DNA of 64,000 bases, taken from contig NZ_CP129382.1 in the NCBI RefSeq assembly GCF_030435705.1, positions 2,232,001 through 2,296,000 on the forward strand, in the 5' to 3' direction. A program made the translations under genes and the position numbers. The notes beneath the pieces were generated by a model. The model was given only the letters and a program-made list of their open reading frames with translations, was not told where the DNA came from and ran no database searches. Positions 8,412 through 16,835 of the stretch are shown here, one piece after another; the first letter of the stretch is position 1, and each line of letters opens with the position of its first letter. Source of the DNA: Rhizobium sp. SSA_523 (GTDB lineage: Bacteria > Pseudomonadota > Alphaproteobacteria > Rhizobiales > Rhizobiaceae).

Positions 8412-9629
8412 GTGCGCTACGCATCCATTACCGATCGCCTTGCAGATCTTGGCTCCGGCCGCTGGGCGCTGCATCTGGCCGCCCGCCGCATGGTCGCCGC
8501 GGGGGAGCCGGTCATCGAGCTCACCATTGGCGAACCGGACCTGCCGCCGGACCGCGCCCTGCTTGACGAATGCGCGCGCGCCATGCATGCCGGCCGCACA
8601 CGCTATTCCAATGGCCGCGGCGAGCCGGCGGTGCTGAAGGCGCTGGTCGCCAAGTATGAGAAGCGCCGGCCGGGCGTGACGGAAAAGAATTTCCTCTGCT
8701 TTCCCGGCACGCAGACCGCGCTCTATGCGGTGATGACCGGCCTGGTGGAGGCCGGAGACGGCGTTCTGGTCGGCGATCCGCTCTACGCGACCTATGAAGG
8801 CGTCATCGCCTCGACCGGGGCGCATCTCATCGAGGTCCCGCTTCGCCCGGAAAACCGCTTCCACCTGCAGGCGGAGGATCTCGAACGCGCCGTCACGCCG
8901 GAAGCCCGCGTTCTTCTGCTCAACACGCCGCACAATCCGACCGGCGCCGTCTTGAGCGAAAGCGAGATCGCCGCCATCGGCAAGGTCTGCCGCAAGCATG
9001 ATCTGTGGATCGTCTGCGACGAAGTCTACGAGCAATTGCTGTTCGGCGGGAGTTTTGCTTCCCCCTTCGACATGCCGGAGCTTGCGGAGCGCACGATCGT
9101 CGTCTCCTCGATTTCCAAATCCCATGCCGCGCCGGGCTTTCGCAGCGGCTGGGCAGCGGGTCCGGAGGAATTCTGCCTGAAGCTCCTGCCGGTATCGGAA
9201 ACCATGCTTTTCGGCGTGCAGCCCTTCATCTCGGATATGACGGCGCTGGCACTGTCGCAGGATTTCGACACTGCCCGCATCATGCGCGACAATTACCAGC
9301 GGCGCGCAAATCTGGTGCAGACCACCCTTGCCGGCAGCAATCTCTTGAAGCCCATGATGCCGGAAGGCGGCATGTTCGTGGTGGTCGACGTGACCGCCAC
9401 CGGCCTCAGCGGCGCGGATTTCGCCTGGGAATTGCTGAACACCGAAAAGGTCGCCGTCATGCCCGGCGCATCCTTCGGCCATCAGGCGGCAGGCTTCATC
9501 CGCATCTCGCTCACTGTTCCCGATGATGTGCTGGAAAAGGCGGTGCGCCGCATGGCGGATCTGGCCGGTCGCCTGGCGAAGGCCCGTCCGGGTGGCGGAC
9601 CAGCCCCTACCGACCGGCTGGGAGCCTGA
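8412..9629 (+). CDS. Class I/II PLP aminotransferase, probable arginine:pyruvate transaminase
   Basis: 405 residues, fold type I aminotransferase. The PLP lysine is Lys236 in SSISKSHAAPGFRSGW; the substrate/PLP region NTPHNPTGA (171-179), CDEVY with Asp203 and Tyr206, and the C-terminal GFIRISL arginine are intact. The N-terminal MRY, SKSHA and PEGGMFVVVDVTATGLS segments resemble AruH of Pseudomonas aeruginosa, as I recall it, more than AspC. AruH transfers the arginine amino group to pyruvate, giving 2-ketoarginine. Start is GTG at 8412 behind GGAGA. It lies 190 bp after the regulator, in a spacer with a 7-8 bp inverted repeat around 8268-8313. The next pathway enzyme, a 2-ketoarginine decarboxylase, is not in the window. 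Confidence 0.75.
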   Translation: MRYASITDRLADLGSGRWALHLAARRMVAAGEPVIELTIGEPDLPPDRALLDECARAMHAGRTRYSNGRGEPAVLKALVAKYEKRRPGVTEKNFLCFPGTQTALYAVMTGLVEAGDGVLVGDPLYATYEGVIASTGAHLIEVPLRPENRFHLQAEDLERAVTPEARVLLLNTPHNPTGAVLSESEIAAIGKVCRKHDLWIVCDEVYEQLLFGGSFASPFDMPELAERTIVVSSISKSHAAPGFRSGWAAGPEEFCLKLLPVSETMLFGVQPFISDMTALALSQDFDTARIMRDNYQRRANLVQTTLAGSNLLKPMMPEGGMFVVVDVTATGLSGADFAWELLNTEKVAVMPGASFGHQAAGFIRISLTVPDDVLEKAVRRMADLAGRLAKARPGGGPAPTDRLGA

Positions 9630-9776
9630 TCGCGGGGGCTGGCGCAAACGTCGTTGGTAAGCCTGAATGTCAACGGAGCCGATATCCAGCAAGGCTTCGC
9701 GACATGGAATATGGCGATTTTCGCCATAGCCCTACAGGACGCGGCGCCACGCCCGAAACCTGATCGAGTTTCGACC

Positions 9777-10073
9777 CTAGAGCGGCTCGCCGGATTTCGT
9801 CGATCCGCTCTGCTGTGCCACGCTATCGGCCTGCGTCTCGAGATCATAGGCTGTACCGCCGCCGCCCGCGGCATCGCCGGCATCGGCCACGCGTCCACTT
9901 GCCGGAAGATCGGTCTTTTCGCGCGTCTTGAGATCCGATTCCTCAAGCTTCTTCTTCTCCCGCAGGAGATCGGCCGTCATCGGGTCGGGACCGGACCTGG
10001 TCCTGTCCTCACCGGTTCCGGCACTCGTTTCCACTGGAATCTGCTCGCGCATGTCTGGCTTGGCGCTTGGCAT
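9777..10073 (-). CDS. Small hydrophilic hypothetical protein
   Basis: 98 residues starting at ATG 10073 behind a strong AAGGAGA ribosome site, which is the main reason to accept it. The frame extends upstream, but that part lacks a good start. The protein is charged and low in hydrophobics, with KKKLEESDLKTREKTDL in the middle and a Gly/Ala/Ser-rich tail, so it is probably largely disordered. No domain recognised. It stands alone between the aminotransferase (147 bp away, converging) and the Liv operon (200 bp upstream, same strand). Similar short disordered proteins are common in rhizobia as stress-related orphans, but no function can be claimed. Confidence 0.6.
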   Translation of the reverse strand: MPSAKPDMREQIPVETSAGTGEDRTRSGPDPMTADLLREKKKLEESDLKTREKTDLPASGRVADAGDAAGGGGTAYDLETQADSVAQQSGSTKSGEPL

Positions 10074-10213
10074 CCTGTTCTCCTTCGAGCTCTGGCGGCG
10101 CCTCATCGACCTCTGCAATCGATGTCGGCGCGCTTGCGATCCGTCGCGCCGGCTGCAGGGTCCCCACCGGATGTCTCCGATAGAACCGTCATGCAGCCGC
10201 GCCACGAAGGACC

Positions 10214-10272
10214 AACCCGCGGGAGGGACCGGTGTTCCCGAGGTCGGAGCGGATCCAGGCCCGACGCGGGTT
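10214..10272 (-). other. Inverted repeat just downstream of livF
   Basis: Eight-base arms AACCCGCG (10214-10221) and CGCGGGTT (10265-10272) flank a GC-rich interior that can itself fold (CGGGA with TCCCG). It begins 2 bp beyond the livF stop codon. There is no T-run, so this could be a Rho-dependent 3' end or an mRNA-protecting structure. Confidence 0.4.
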
Positions 10273-10274
10273 CG

Positions 10275-10958
10275 TCACACGCCGAGATAGCGGTCCTGCA
10301 GATCGCCGGACAGGTCGCCGGGCCTGCCCTGCCAGACATTGCGGCCGTTTTCCAGGATGACGCACCGATCGGCAACGGGCAGCAATTCGGACAGCGTCTT
10401 GTCAACCACCAGGATCGAAAGCCCCTCTCCCTTCAGGGTGCGGATCGCGCGCCAGATATCCTGCCGGATGACGGGCGCAAGTCCCTCCGTCGCCTCGTCG
10501 AGAATGAGAAGCTTCGGATTGGTCATCAGCGCGCGGCCGACCGCCAGCATCTGCTGCTCGCCGCCGGACAGCGACCGGGCCATCTGGTCACGCCGTTCGG
10601 CCAGCCGCGGGAAAAGCTGGTTGACCCGTTCCAGCGTCCAGTGGCCGGACCGTGCGGCCGCCACCAGGTTCTCATAGACGCTGAGATTGGGAAAGCAGCG
10701 GCGGCCCTCCGGCACCAGGCCGATGCCCAGCCGCGCCACACGATGCGGCGGCTGGCGGTCGGTCGGCGTACCGGCGAAGATGATGCGGCCGGATTTCGGC
10801 GGCATGAGATTGCAGATCGACTTGATCGTCGTCGATTTGCCCATGCCGTTGCGGCCCATCAGCGCCACGACCTCACCCTCCGCCATGCTTAGCCGAACGC
10901 CGAACAGGGCCTGGCTGCCGCCATAGAAGGTCTGTATCTCCTGAACATCGAGCAGCAT
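10275..10958 (-). CDS. livF: Liv-type ABC transporter ATPase (LivF)
   Basis: 227 residues. Walker A is GRNGMGKST (about residue 35), signature LSGGEQQML, Walker B LLILDEATEGLAP, and the short Q-loop with LVPEGRRCFPNL is diagnostic of LivF proteins. It pairs with LivG as the heterodimeric motor of a branched-chain amino acid-type importer. The start overlaps the livG stop by one base. Position downstream of an aryl-CoA ligase suggests the substrate may be an aromatic acid and not leucine. Confidence 0.9.
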   Translation of the reverse strand: MLLDVQEIQTFYGGSQALFGVRLSMAEGEVVALMGRNGMGKSTTIKSICNLMPPKSGRIIFAGTPTDRQPPHRVARLGIGLVPEGRRCFPNLSVYENLVAAARSGHWTLERVNQLFPRLAERRDQMARSLSGGEQQMLAVGRALMTNPKLLILDEATEGLAPVIRQDIWRAIRTLKGEGLSILVVDKTLSELLPVADRCVILENGRNVWQGRPGDLSGDLQDRYLGV

Positions 10959-11707
10959 CAGGCGTGATCTCCCAGATAGGCGCTGCGCACGGCAGGATCG
11001 TTGCGGATCTCGTCCACCGATCCCGTGGCGATCACCCGCCCATAGACCAGCACCGAAATTCGGTTCGCCAGGGCAAAGACGGCATCCATATCATGCTCCA
11101 CGAGCAGGATGGGCGCCTCCTGGCGCAGTTCGCCGAGGAAACGCGTCAGAGCCTTGGACCCCTCCGGTCCCATGCCGGCCATCGGTTCGTCCAGCAGGAA
11201 TGCCTTCACATCGAGCGCCAGCGCAATGGCGATCTCCAGCTGCCGCTTTTCGCCATGCGACAGCTCGGAGGCCTGGACATGCGCGCGGGCCGCAAGGCCG
11301 ACCCGCTCCAGCCGCGCCATGGCAGCCTCCCGCAATGCGCGGTCGCGCATGACCGGCTTGAAGAAGGCGAAGCTCGAGCCCTGCCTGGCCTGCACCGCCA
11401 GCATGACATTGCGGAGCGCCGAAAATTCGAGCGCGAGGGAGGAGATCTGGAAGGTTCTTCCCAGCCCCAGCCGGGCCCGCTGCGCGACCCCGGTCTGGCC
11501 GATATCGCGGCCGGCGAGGCGTATCTCTCCGCTATCCTGACGCACCGTTCCGCAGATCTGGTGGATCAGGGTCGATTTGCCCGCCCCGTTCGGGCCGATC
11601 AATGCGTGGATCTCGCCCGGGCGCAGATCGATCGAAACGCCGTCCGTTGCTTTCAGCGCCCCGAAACTCTTGCGCAGATCGCGAATTTCCAGAACCGGTT
11701 CAGCCAT
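10958..11707 (-). CDS. livG: Liv-type ABC transporter ATPase (LivG)
   Basis: 249 residues from ATG 11707; a longer frame upstream overlaps livM and lacks family similarity. Walker A GPNGAGKST, signature ELSHGEKRQLEIA (the usual LSYGEQR variant of LivG), Walker B AFLLDEPMAGMGP and H-loop LLVEHDMD are intact. The last helix with YLGDHA matches LivG ends. The gene overlaps livM by 8 bp. It forms the motor dimer with LivF on the cytoplasmic side. Confidence 0.9.
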   Translation of the reverse strand: MAEPVLEIRDLRKSFGALKATDGVSIDLRPGEIHALIGPNGAGKSTLIHQICGTVRQDSGEIRLAGRDIGQTGVAQRARLGLGRTFQISSLALEFSALRNVMLAVQARQGSSFAFFKPVMRDRALREAAMARLERVGLAARAHVQASELSHGEKRQLEIAIALALDVKAFLLDEPMAGMGPEGSKALTRFLGELRQEAPILLVEHDMDAVFALANRISVLVYGRVIATGSVDEIRNDPAVRSAYLGDHA

Positions 11708-12686
11708 GACGCACCTTTCCAGCCAGAAGCCCGACAACGCCGCCGCGCGCAAACAGGACCGTTGCCAGCAGGATGAGGCCAAGGAAGAACTGCCAGCGCT
11801 CCGTCACGCCGCCCAGCCAGAATTCCAGCACGACATAAAGCGCAGCACCGGCCAGCGGGCCCATCAACCGCCCCGTGCCGCCGAGGATGATCAGGACGAT
11901 GAGCTCGCCGGACATGTGCCAGGACAGCATGGAGGGGCTGACGAAGCGGTTGAGATCCGCATAGAGCGCCCCGGCAACGGCCGTGATCATTGCCGAGATG
12001 ACGAAGGCCGTCAGCCGGATCGGGAAGGGCGAAATGCCGATGGAGGCGACCCGCACCTCGTTCTGGCGGCTCGCCTGAAGGGCTGCGCCGAAGCGCGATC
12101 CGGAAAGCAGTGCCGAAAACAAGAGCGCCAGGACGAGGACGCCGAACGAGACCAGGAAGAAATCCAGCGGCCGCATGGTGTTGAGACCCGGGAAGCCGTT
12201 GCGCAGGACGATCGACAGGCCGTCCTCGCCGCCATAGGCCGGCCAGGAAATGGCGAAGTAGTAGACCATCTGCGCAAAGGCGAGCGTGATCATGATGAAA
12301 TAGACCCCGGAAGTCCGGAGACTGATGGCGCCGATGGCCAGGCTGACCAAGGCCGCGGCAGCCATGGCAGCGAGCCAGATCACCGGCATCTGGTCGGAGC
12401 CGGGCAGGCCGAACAGCATAGGCTCTCCCGCCATGGCATGCGAGGCAAGGATGCCGGCCGCATAGCCGCCAATGCCGAAGAAGGCAGCATGGCCGAAGGA
12501 GACCAGGCCGCCCAGGCCCAGCGCGATGTTGAGGCCGACCGCGGCAAGCGCCAGGATGGCAATGCGTGTGACCAGTGTCACGGTGAAGGTCTCGCCCATG
12601 GCCTGCGCCGCAACGGGCACGATCAGAAGGCAGGAGAGAAGAAGCAGGTTGACGAGGGTCTCGCGGGTCATCAGGGAGGTCCTCAT
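11700..12686 (-). CDS. livM: Liv-type ABC transporter permease (LivM)
   Basis: 328 residues and about nine to ten hydrophobic segments. Family signatures GLNIALGLGGLVSFGHAAFFG and YADLNRFVSPSMLSWHMSGE, the latter in two parts (GALYADLNRFVSPS and WHMSGELIVLIILGG), identify LivM. The start ATG at 12686 overlaps the livH stop as ATGA; an alternative ATG lies five codons later. It forms the membrane channel with LivH. Confidence 0.9.
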   Translation of the reverse strand: MRTSLMTRETLVNLLLLSCLLIVPVAAQAMGETFTVTLVTRIAILALAAVGLNIALGLGGLVSFGHAAFFGIGGYAAGILASHAMAGEPMLFGLPGSDQMPVIWLAAMAAAALVSLAIGAISLRTSGVYFIMITLAFAQMVYYFAISWPAYGGEDGLSIVLRNGFPGLNTMRPLDFFLVSFGVLVLALLFSALLSGSRFGAALQASRQNEVRVASIGISPFPIRLTAFVISAMITAVAGALYADLNRFVSPSMLSWHMSGELIVLIILGGTGRLMGPLAGAALYVVLEFWLGGVTERWQFFLGLILLATVLFARGGVVGLLAGKVRHG

Positions 12687-13603
12687 GCCTGTGCCGGAAA
12701 CAGGCCGCGCGGCTTGACCGCAAGAATGATCGCCATCACGATGTAGATCAGCATGGATGCGAGCGCGCCGCCGATCAGCCCCGCCTGGTCGGGCGGAACC
12801 ACGACCGAGAGGATCTGCGGCAGCAGGAAGCGTCCGAGCGTATCGACGATCCCGACCAGCAGGGCACCGACAAGCGCCCCCTTGATCGAGCCGATCCCGC
12901 CGATGACGATGACCACGAAGGCCAGAATGAGCACGGGTTCCCCCATGCCGACCTGCACCGATTGCAGCGCCCCGACCATGGCGCCCGCCAGGCCGGCCAG
13001 CGCGGCGCCCAGCGCAAAGACCAGCGTGTAGAGCGTGCGGATATCGACGCCGAGCGCGGCGATCATCTCGCGATCGCTCTCACCGGCACGAATGCGCATG
13101 CCAAGCCTTGTTCGGGAAATCAGCCCGTAGAGCCCCAGTGCCACAAGCGCACCTGCGACAATGATGGCCAGGCGATAGGCGGGATATTGCGCGCCACCGG
13201 GCAAAGCCACCGCGCCCTGCAGGAGCGGCGGGATGTTGAGATACAGCGGGAAGGACCCGAACAACCAGCGTGTCCCTTCCGAAAAGATCAGGATCAGCGC
13301 GAAAGTGGCCAGCACCTGATCCAGATGGTCGCGATGATAGAGCCGCCGGATGACGGTGATTTCGATAAGCGCGCCGGCCGCTGCAGCGGCTGCCAGGCTG
13401 GCGATCAGGCCGAGCCAGAAGGAGCCGGTCCAGGCGGCGACGCTGGCGCAGGCAAAGGCGCCGACCATATAGAGCGAGCCATGGGCCAGATTGATGAGGC
13501 CCATGACGCCGAAGATGAGGGTCAGCCCGGCTGCCATGAGAAACAGCATGACTCCGAGCTGAACCCCATTCAGCAACTGCTCTATGACGAGAGCAAAACT
13601 CAC
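12683..13603 (-). CDS. livH: Liv-type ABC transporter permease (LivH)
   Basis: 306 residues, eight or so membrane spans. The segments QLLNGVQLGVMLFLMAAGL, FGVMGLINLAHGSLYMVGA and VIVIGGIGSIKGALVGALL are standard LivH. It lies 9 bp downstream of the substrate-binding gene and overlaps livM by 4 bp, so the whole set is one transcription unit. Confidence 0.9.
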   Translation of the reverse strand: MSFALVIEQLLNGVQLGVMLFLMAAGLTLIFGVMGLINLAHGSLYMVGAFACASVAAWTGSFWLGLIASLAAAAAAGALIEITVIRRLYHRDHLDQVLATFALILIFSEGTRWLFGSFPLYLNIPPLLQGAVALPGGAQYPAYRLAIIVAGALVALGLYGLISRTRLGMRIRAGESDREMIAALGVDIRTLYTLVFALGAALAGLAGAMVGALQSVQVGMGEPVLILAFVVIVIGGIGSIKGALVGALLVGIVDTLGRFLLPQILSVVVPPDQAGLIGGALASMLIYIVMAIILAVKPRGLFPAQA

Positions 13604-13612
13604 GAACGCGCC

Positions 13613-14749
13613 TTACTTCTTGCAGTCTTTCGCATAGGCATCGCCGTGATCGGTAAAGATCGGCTCGACGATCTTGTTGGTCAGCGTGCCGTCTTCCTTC
13701 ACCACTTCCGTCAGATAGATGTCCTGGATCGGATGGCGGTTCGTGTTGAACTTGAACTTGCCGCGCGGCGACTTGATATCCGCCTTGTTGAGGGCGGCGG
13801 TGAAGGCCTTCATGTCGGAAATGCTGGCCTGGCTTGCTGCCGACAGGATGAGCTGCGCGGCATCATAGGCCTGGACGGCATAGATGGACGGCAGGCGGCC
13901 ATATTCCTTCTGGAAAGCGGGAACGAAGGCCTTGTTGGCCTCATTGTCGAGATCCTTCGCCCACTGGCCCGACGCCTTGGCGCCGAGTGCGGCATCGCCG
14001 ATGGCCGGCAGCACGTCCTGGCTGAAGGAGAAGCCGGGGCCGATGACCGGGATCGTGACGCCGGACTGGGCATATTGCTTCATGAAGGCGATGCCCATGC
14101 CGCCGGGAAGGAAGACGAAGGCGGCATCGGCGCCGGAGGCACGGATCTGCGCGATCTCCGCGGCGTAATCCGTCTGGCCCACCTTGGTATAGACCTCGTT
14201 GGCGAGATCGCCTTTGTAGTAGCGCTTGAACCCGGTCAGCGAATCCTTGCCGGCCGGATAGTTCGGCGCCATGATGAACATCTTCTTGTAGACCTTGTTG
14301 GCATATTCGCCCATGGCCTCATGAAGATTGTCGTTCTGATAGGCGGCATTGAAATACAGAGGATCGCACTTCTCGCCGGCCAGGGCCGCCGGAGCCGCAT
14401 TGGTCGAGACATAGAGCTTGCCCTGGGCCACCGCGCCTGGAACCACCGCCATCAGCAGGTTCGACCAGACGATACCGGTCAGGATATCGACCTTGTCGCT
14501 CTGGATCATCTTGTCGGCAATCTGCACCGCCAGTTCCGGCTTCTGCGCATCATCCTCGGTGATGACGGTCACGTCCTTGTTGCCGGCCTGCTTGATCGCC
14601 AGCATGAAGCCGTCGCGCGTATCGACACCCAGCCCTGCGCCGCCGCCGGACAAAGTGGTGATCAGGCCGATCTTGATCGGATCGGCCATGGCCATGCTCG
14701 ATGCACCCAGCGACAGGGCCAGCGTTGCGGCCTTCAGAAAAGTCTTCAT
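13613..14749 (-). CDS. Liv-type periplasmic substrate-binding protein (LivK/amide-acid type)
   Basis: 378 residues from ATG 14749, which has GGGAG eight bases upstream; a GTG at 14758 is too close to that site. The signal peptide is KTFLKAATLALSLGASSMAMA with cleavage before DPIKIG. The mature part is a type I periplasmic binding fold: GLITTLSGGGAGLGVD, YAKKDS-like positions replaced by YPAGKDSLTGFK, and FKFNTNRHPIQDIYLTEV near the end. The last motif is typical of the Liv-like proteins found beside aromatic-acid genes in Rhodopseudomonas and Azoarcus relatives. Only 170 bp separate it from the aryl-CoA ligase upstream, so a benzoate- or anthranilate-type ligand is my inference. Confidence 0.82.
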   Translation of the reverse strand: MKTFLKAATLALSLGASSMAMADPIKIGLITTLSGGGAGLGVDTRDGFMLAIKQAGNKDVTVITEDDAQKPELAVQIADKMIQSDKVDILTGIVWSNLLMAVVPGAVAQGKLYVSTNAAPAALAGEKCDPLYFNAAYQNDNLHEAMGEYANKVYKKMFIMAPNYPAGKDSLTGFKRYYKGDLANEVYTKVGQTDYAAEIAQIRASGADAAFVFLPGGMGIAFMKQYAQSGVTIPVIGPGFSFSQDVLPAIGDAALGAKASGQWAKDLDNEANKAFVPAFQKEYGRLPSIYAVQAYDAAQLILSAASQASISDMKAFTAALNKADIKSPRGKFKFNTNRHPIQDIYLTEVVKEDGTLTNKIVEPIFTDHGDAYAKDCKK

Positions 14750-14918
14750 CTCATGCACTCCCGTTTTTTGCGTCCCAATTTTTATGTCTTTTGGCTCGAC
14801 CCGCGGGCCGAAGACCTCCGCAAGGCAGCATAGCCTTATGAAAGTCCGTTTTCATAGTCGAAAACCGGTCCGGTCTCGCCGGAACGGCCCCCCTTGTCCC
14901 ATCGTCCCGAGGCCGCGC

Positions 14919-16547
14919 TCAGGCCGCGCGATCCTGCTTCAGCCGGAAGCGCTGGATCTTGCCGGATTCCGTCTTCGGAAGTGCCTCGGCGAAAATGATG
15001 GAGCGGGGATATTTATACGGCGCGATCAGCGATTTGACATGCTCCTGCAGGAGCTTCGCCAGGGCGTCGCAGGCCTGCGCGCCATCGGTCAGCACGACAT
15101 GCGCCTCGACGATTGCGCCGCGCTCCTCATCCGGCACGCCGATGACCGCGCATTCCAGCACCGCCTCGTGCTTCAGAAGCGCCGCTTCCACTTCCGGCCC
15201 CGCAATATTGTAGCCGGCGGAGATGATCATGTCGTCGGAGCGCGCGGCGAAGTGGAAGTAGCCATCCTCGTCCTGGACGAAGCTGTCGCCCGTCAGGTTC
15301 CAGCCGTCGCGGACATAATCCTTCTGGCGATCATCCGCCATATAGCGGCAGCCGATCGGTCCCTTGACGGCCAGCCGGCCGATCACGCCGCGCGGCACTT
15401 CGTTCATCGCTTCGTCGACGATCCTGGCCTCATAGCCGGTCAGCGGCCGGCCGGTGCAGGCGGGCTTTGCCTCCCCGAGCCGGTTTGAGATGAAGATGTG
15501 CAGCATTTCCGTCGCACCGATCCCGTCCAGGATCGGCTTTCCCGTCTTCGCCGTCCATTCCTCGAAGACCGGACCCGGCAGCGTCTCTCCCGCCGAGACC
15601 GCAATCCGCAGCGACGACAGGTCCGCCTTCCCCTGATCCATGGCCGCCATCATTGCCCGATAGGCGGTGGGCGCGGTGAAACAGATGGTCGCCTTGTAGG
15701 TTTCGATGATCTCCATCATCTTCGGCGGGGTTGCGCTTTCCAGAAGCGTGGCAGCAGCGCCGAAACGCAGCGGGAAAATTGCCAGCCCGCCCAGGCCGAA
15801 GGTGAAGGCGAGCGGGGGCGAACCGACAAACACGTCCTGCGGCGTTACCGCCAGCACTTCGCGTGCATAGGCATCCGCGATGATCAGAAGATCCCGATGG
15901 AAATGCATGGTCGCCTTGGGAACGCCGGTCGAGCCCGAGGTGAAGCCCAGCAGCGCCACGTCGTTGCGGCCGGTCTTCACCGCGTCGTAACGCACCGGCT
16001 TGTCGAGTGCGGCCCGGTCCAGTTCCGCATCATGATTGGCCGTGCCGTCGAAACCGATCACCTGCTTCAGGAACCGGCTATCCTTGGCGGCGGCCACCAA
16101 TTCGTCCATCAGGCGCGTATCGCAAAGCGCCATGGAAATTTCGGCCTTGTCGATCACCTTGGTCAGTTCGCCCGAGCGCAGCATGGGCATGGTATTGACA
16201 ACCACTGCCCCGGCCTTGGTCGCAGCCAGCCAGCAGGCCACCATGGCCGGATTGTTGGCCGAGCGGATCAGGACGCGATTGCCGGGCTTCAGCCCGTAAT
16301 CTTCGGTCAGCGCACGGGCGATGCGGTTCGTCCAGTCCGACAATTCCTTGTAGGTGCGCCGACGGCCATTGCCGATCAGCGCCGTGTGGTCGCCAAATCC
16401 CTTTTCGACCATTCGGTCCGTCAGTTCGACGGCGGCATTGAGATATTCCGGATAGTCGAAACCATCGAGCAGAAGCTCCGGCCATTCCTCGAACGGCGGA
16501 AGATTCTGGCGGGCAAACTCATCCACATGACTGGTCGGTCCCAGCAT
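14919..16547 (-). CDS. Aryl-CoA ligase, 2-aminobenzoate/benzoate-CoA ligase family
   Basis: 542 residues of the ANL adenylating superfamily; activates an aromatic carboxylate with ATP and CoA in the cytoplasm. Core motifs: P-loop GFTSGSTGVPKATMHFHR, A5 region DGIGATEMLHIFISN, A7 RDGWNLTGD, A8 RSDDMIISAGYNI, and the catalytic lysine in PKTESGKIQRF at the C-terminus. The start MLGPTSHVDEFARQNLPP matches the family N-terminus I remember for anthranilate-CoA ligase; an in-frame ATG at 16577 is also possible. It heads the minus-strand operon with the Liv-type importer, which fits uptake followed by trapping as CoA thioester. No downstream monooxygenase or ring-cleavage gene is in the window. Confidence 0.82.
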   Translation of the reverse strand: MLGPTSHVDEFARQNLPPFEEWPELLLDGFDYPEYLNAAVELTDRMVEKGFGDHTALIGNGRRRTYKELSDWTNRIARALTEDYGLKPGNRVLIRSANNPAMVACWLAATKAGAVVVNTMPMLRSGELTKVIDKAEISMALCDTRLMDELVAAAKDSRFLKQVIGFDGTANHDAELDRAALDKPVRYDAVKTGRNDVALLGFTSGSTGVPKATMHFHRDLLIIADAYAREVLAVTPQDVFVGSPPLAFTFGLGGLAIFPLRFGAAATLLESATPPKMMEIIETYKATICFTAPTAYRAMMAAMDQGKADLSSLRIAVSAGETLPGPVFEEWTAKTGKPILDGIGATEMLHIFISNRLGEAKPACTGRPLTGYEARIVDEAMNEVPRGVIGRLAVKGPIGCRYMADDRQKDYVRDGWNLTGDSFVQDEDGYFHFAARSDDMIISAGYNIAGPEVEAALLKHEAVLECAVIGVPDEERGAIVEAHVVLTDGAQACDALAKLLQEHVKSLIAPYKYPRSIIFAEALPKTESGKIQRFRLKQDRAA

Positions 16548-16835
16548 GGCTCTGTTCCCTTCTGCTTGCCAAGGCATGGTTCACCTGAGGGTTTCCTCGC
16601 CCCGGTGAGCGCCTTTCGAGGCTGTTCTCGCCCCTTTGATGCTGCAAGAATTGCATCGGTCCGGGCGACATGCAAGCCGGAAATTTTAAGTTTCTAATAA
16701 TTTATCCACGCGCGGCATCGGTGAGGCTTTCCCGGTCGCCAGCGCATGTTTCGAGGCCTTGTGTTTAGGATTTTCGGTGTAGAACAGGATGAAGAAGCCC
16801 TCGTATCGCCCACCGGACTGCATGACGGACCCCTC

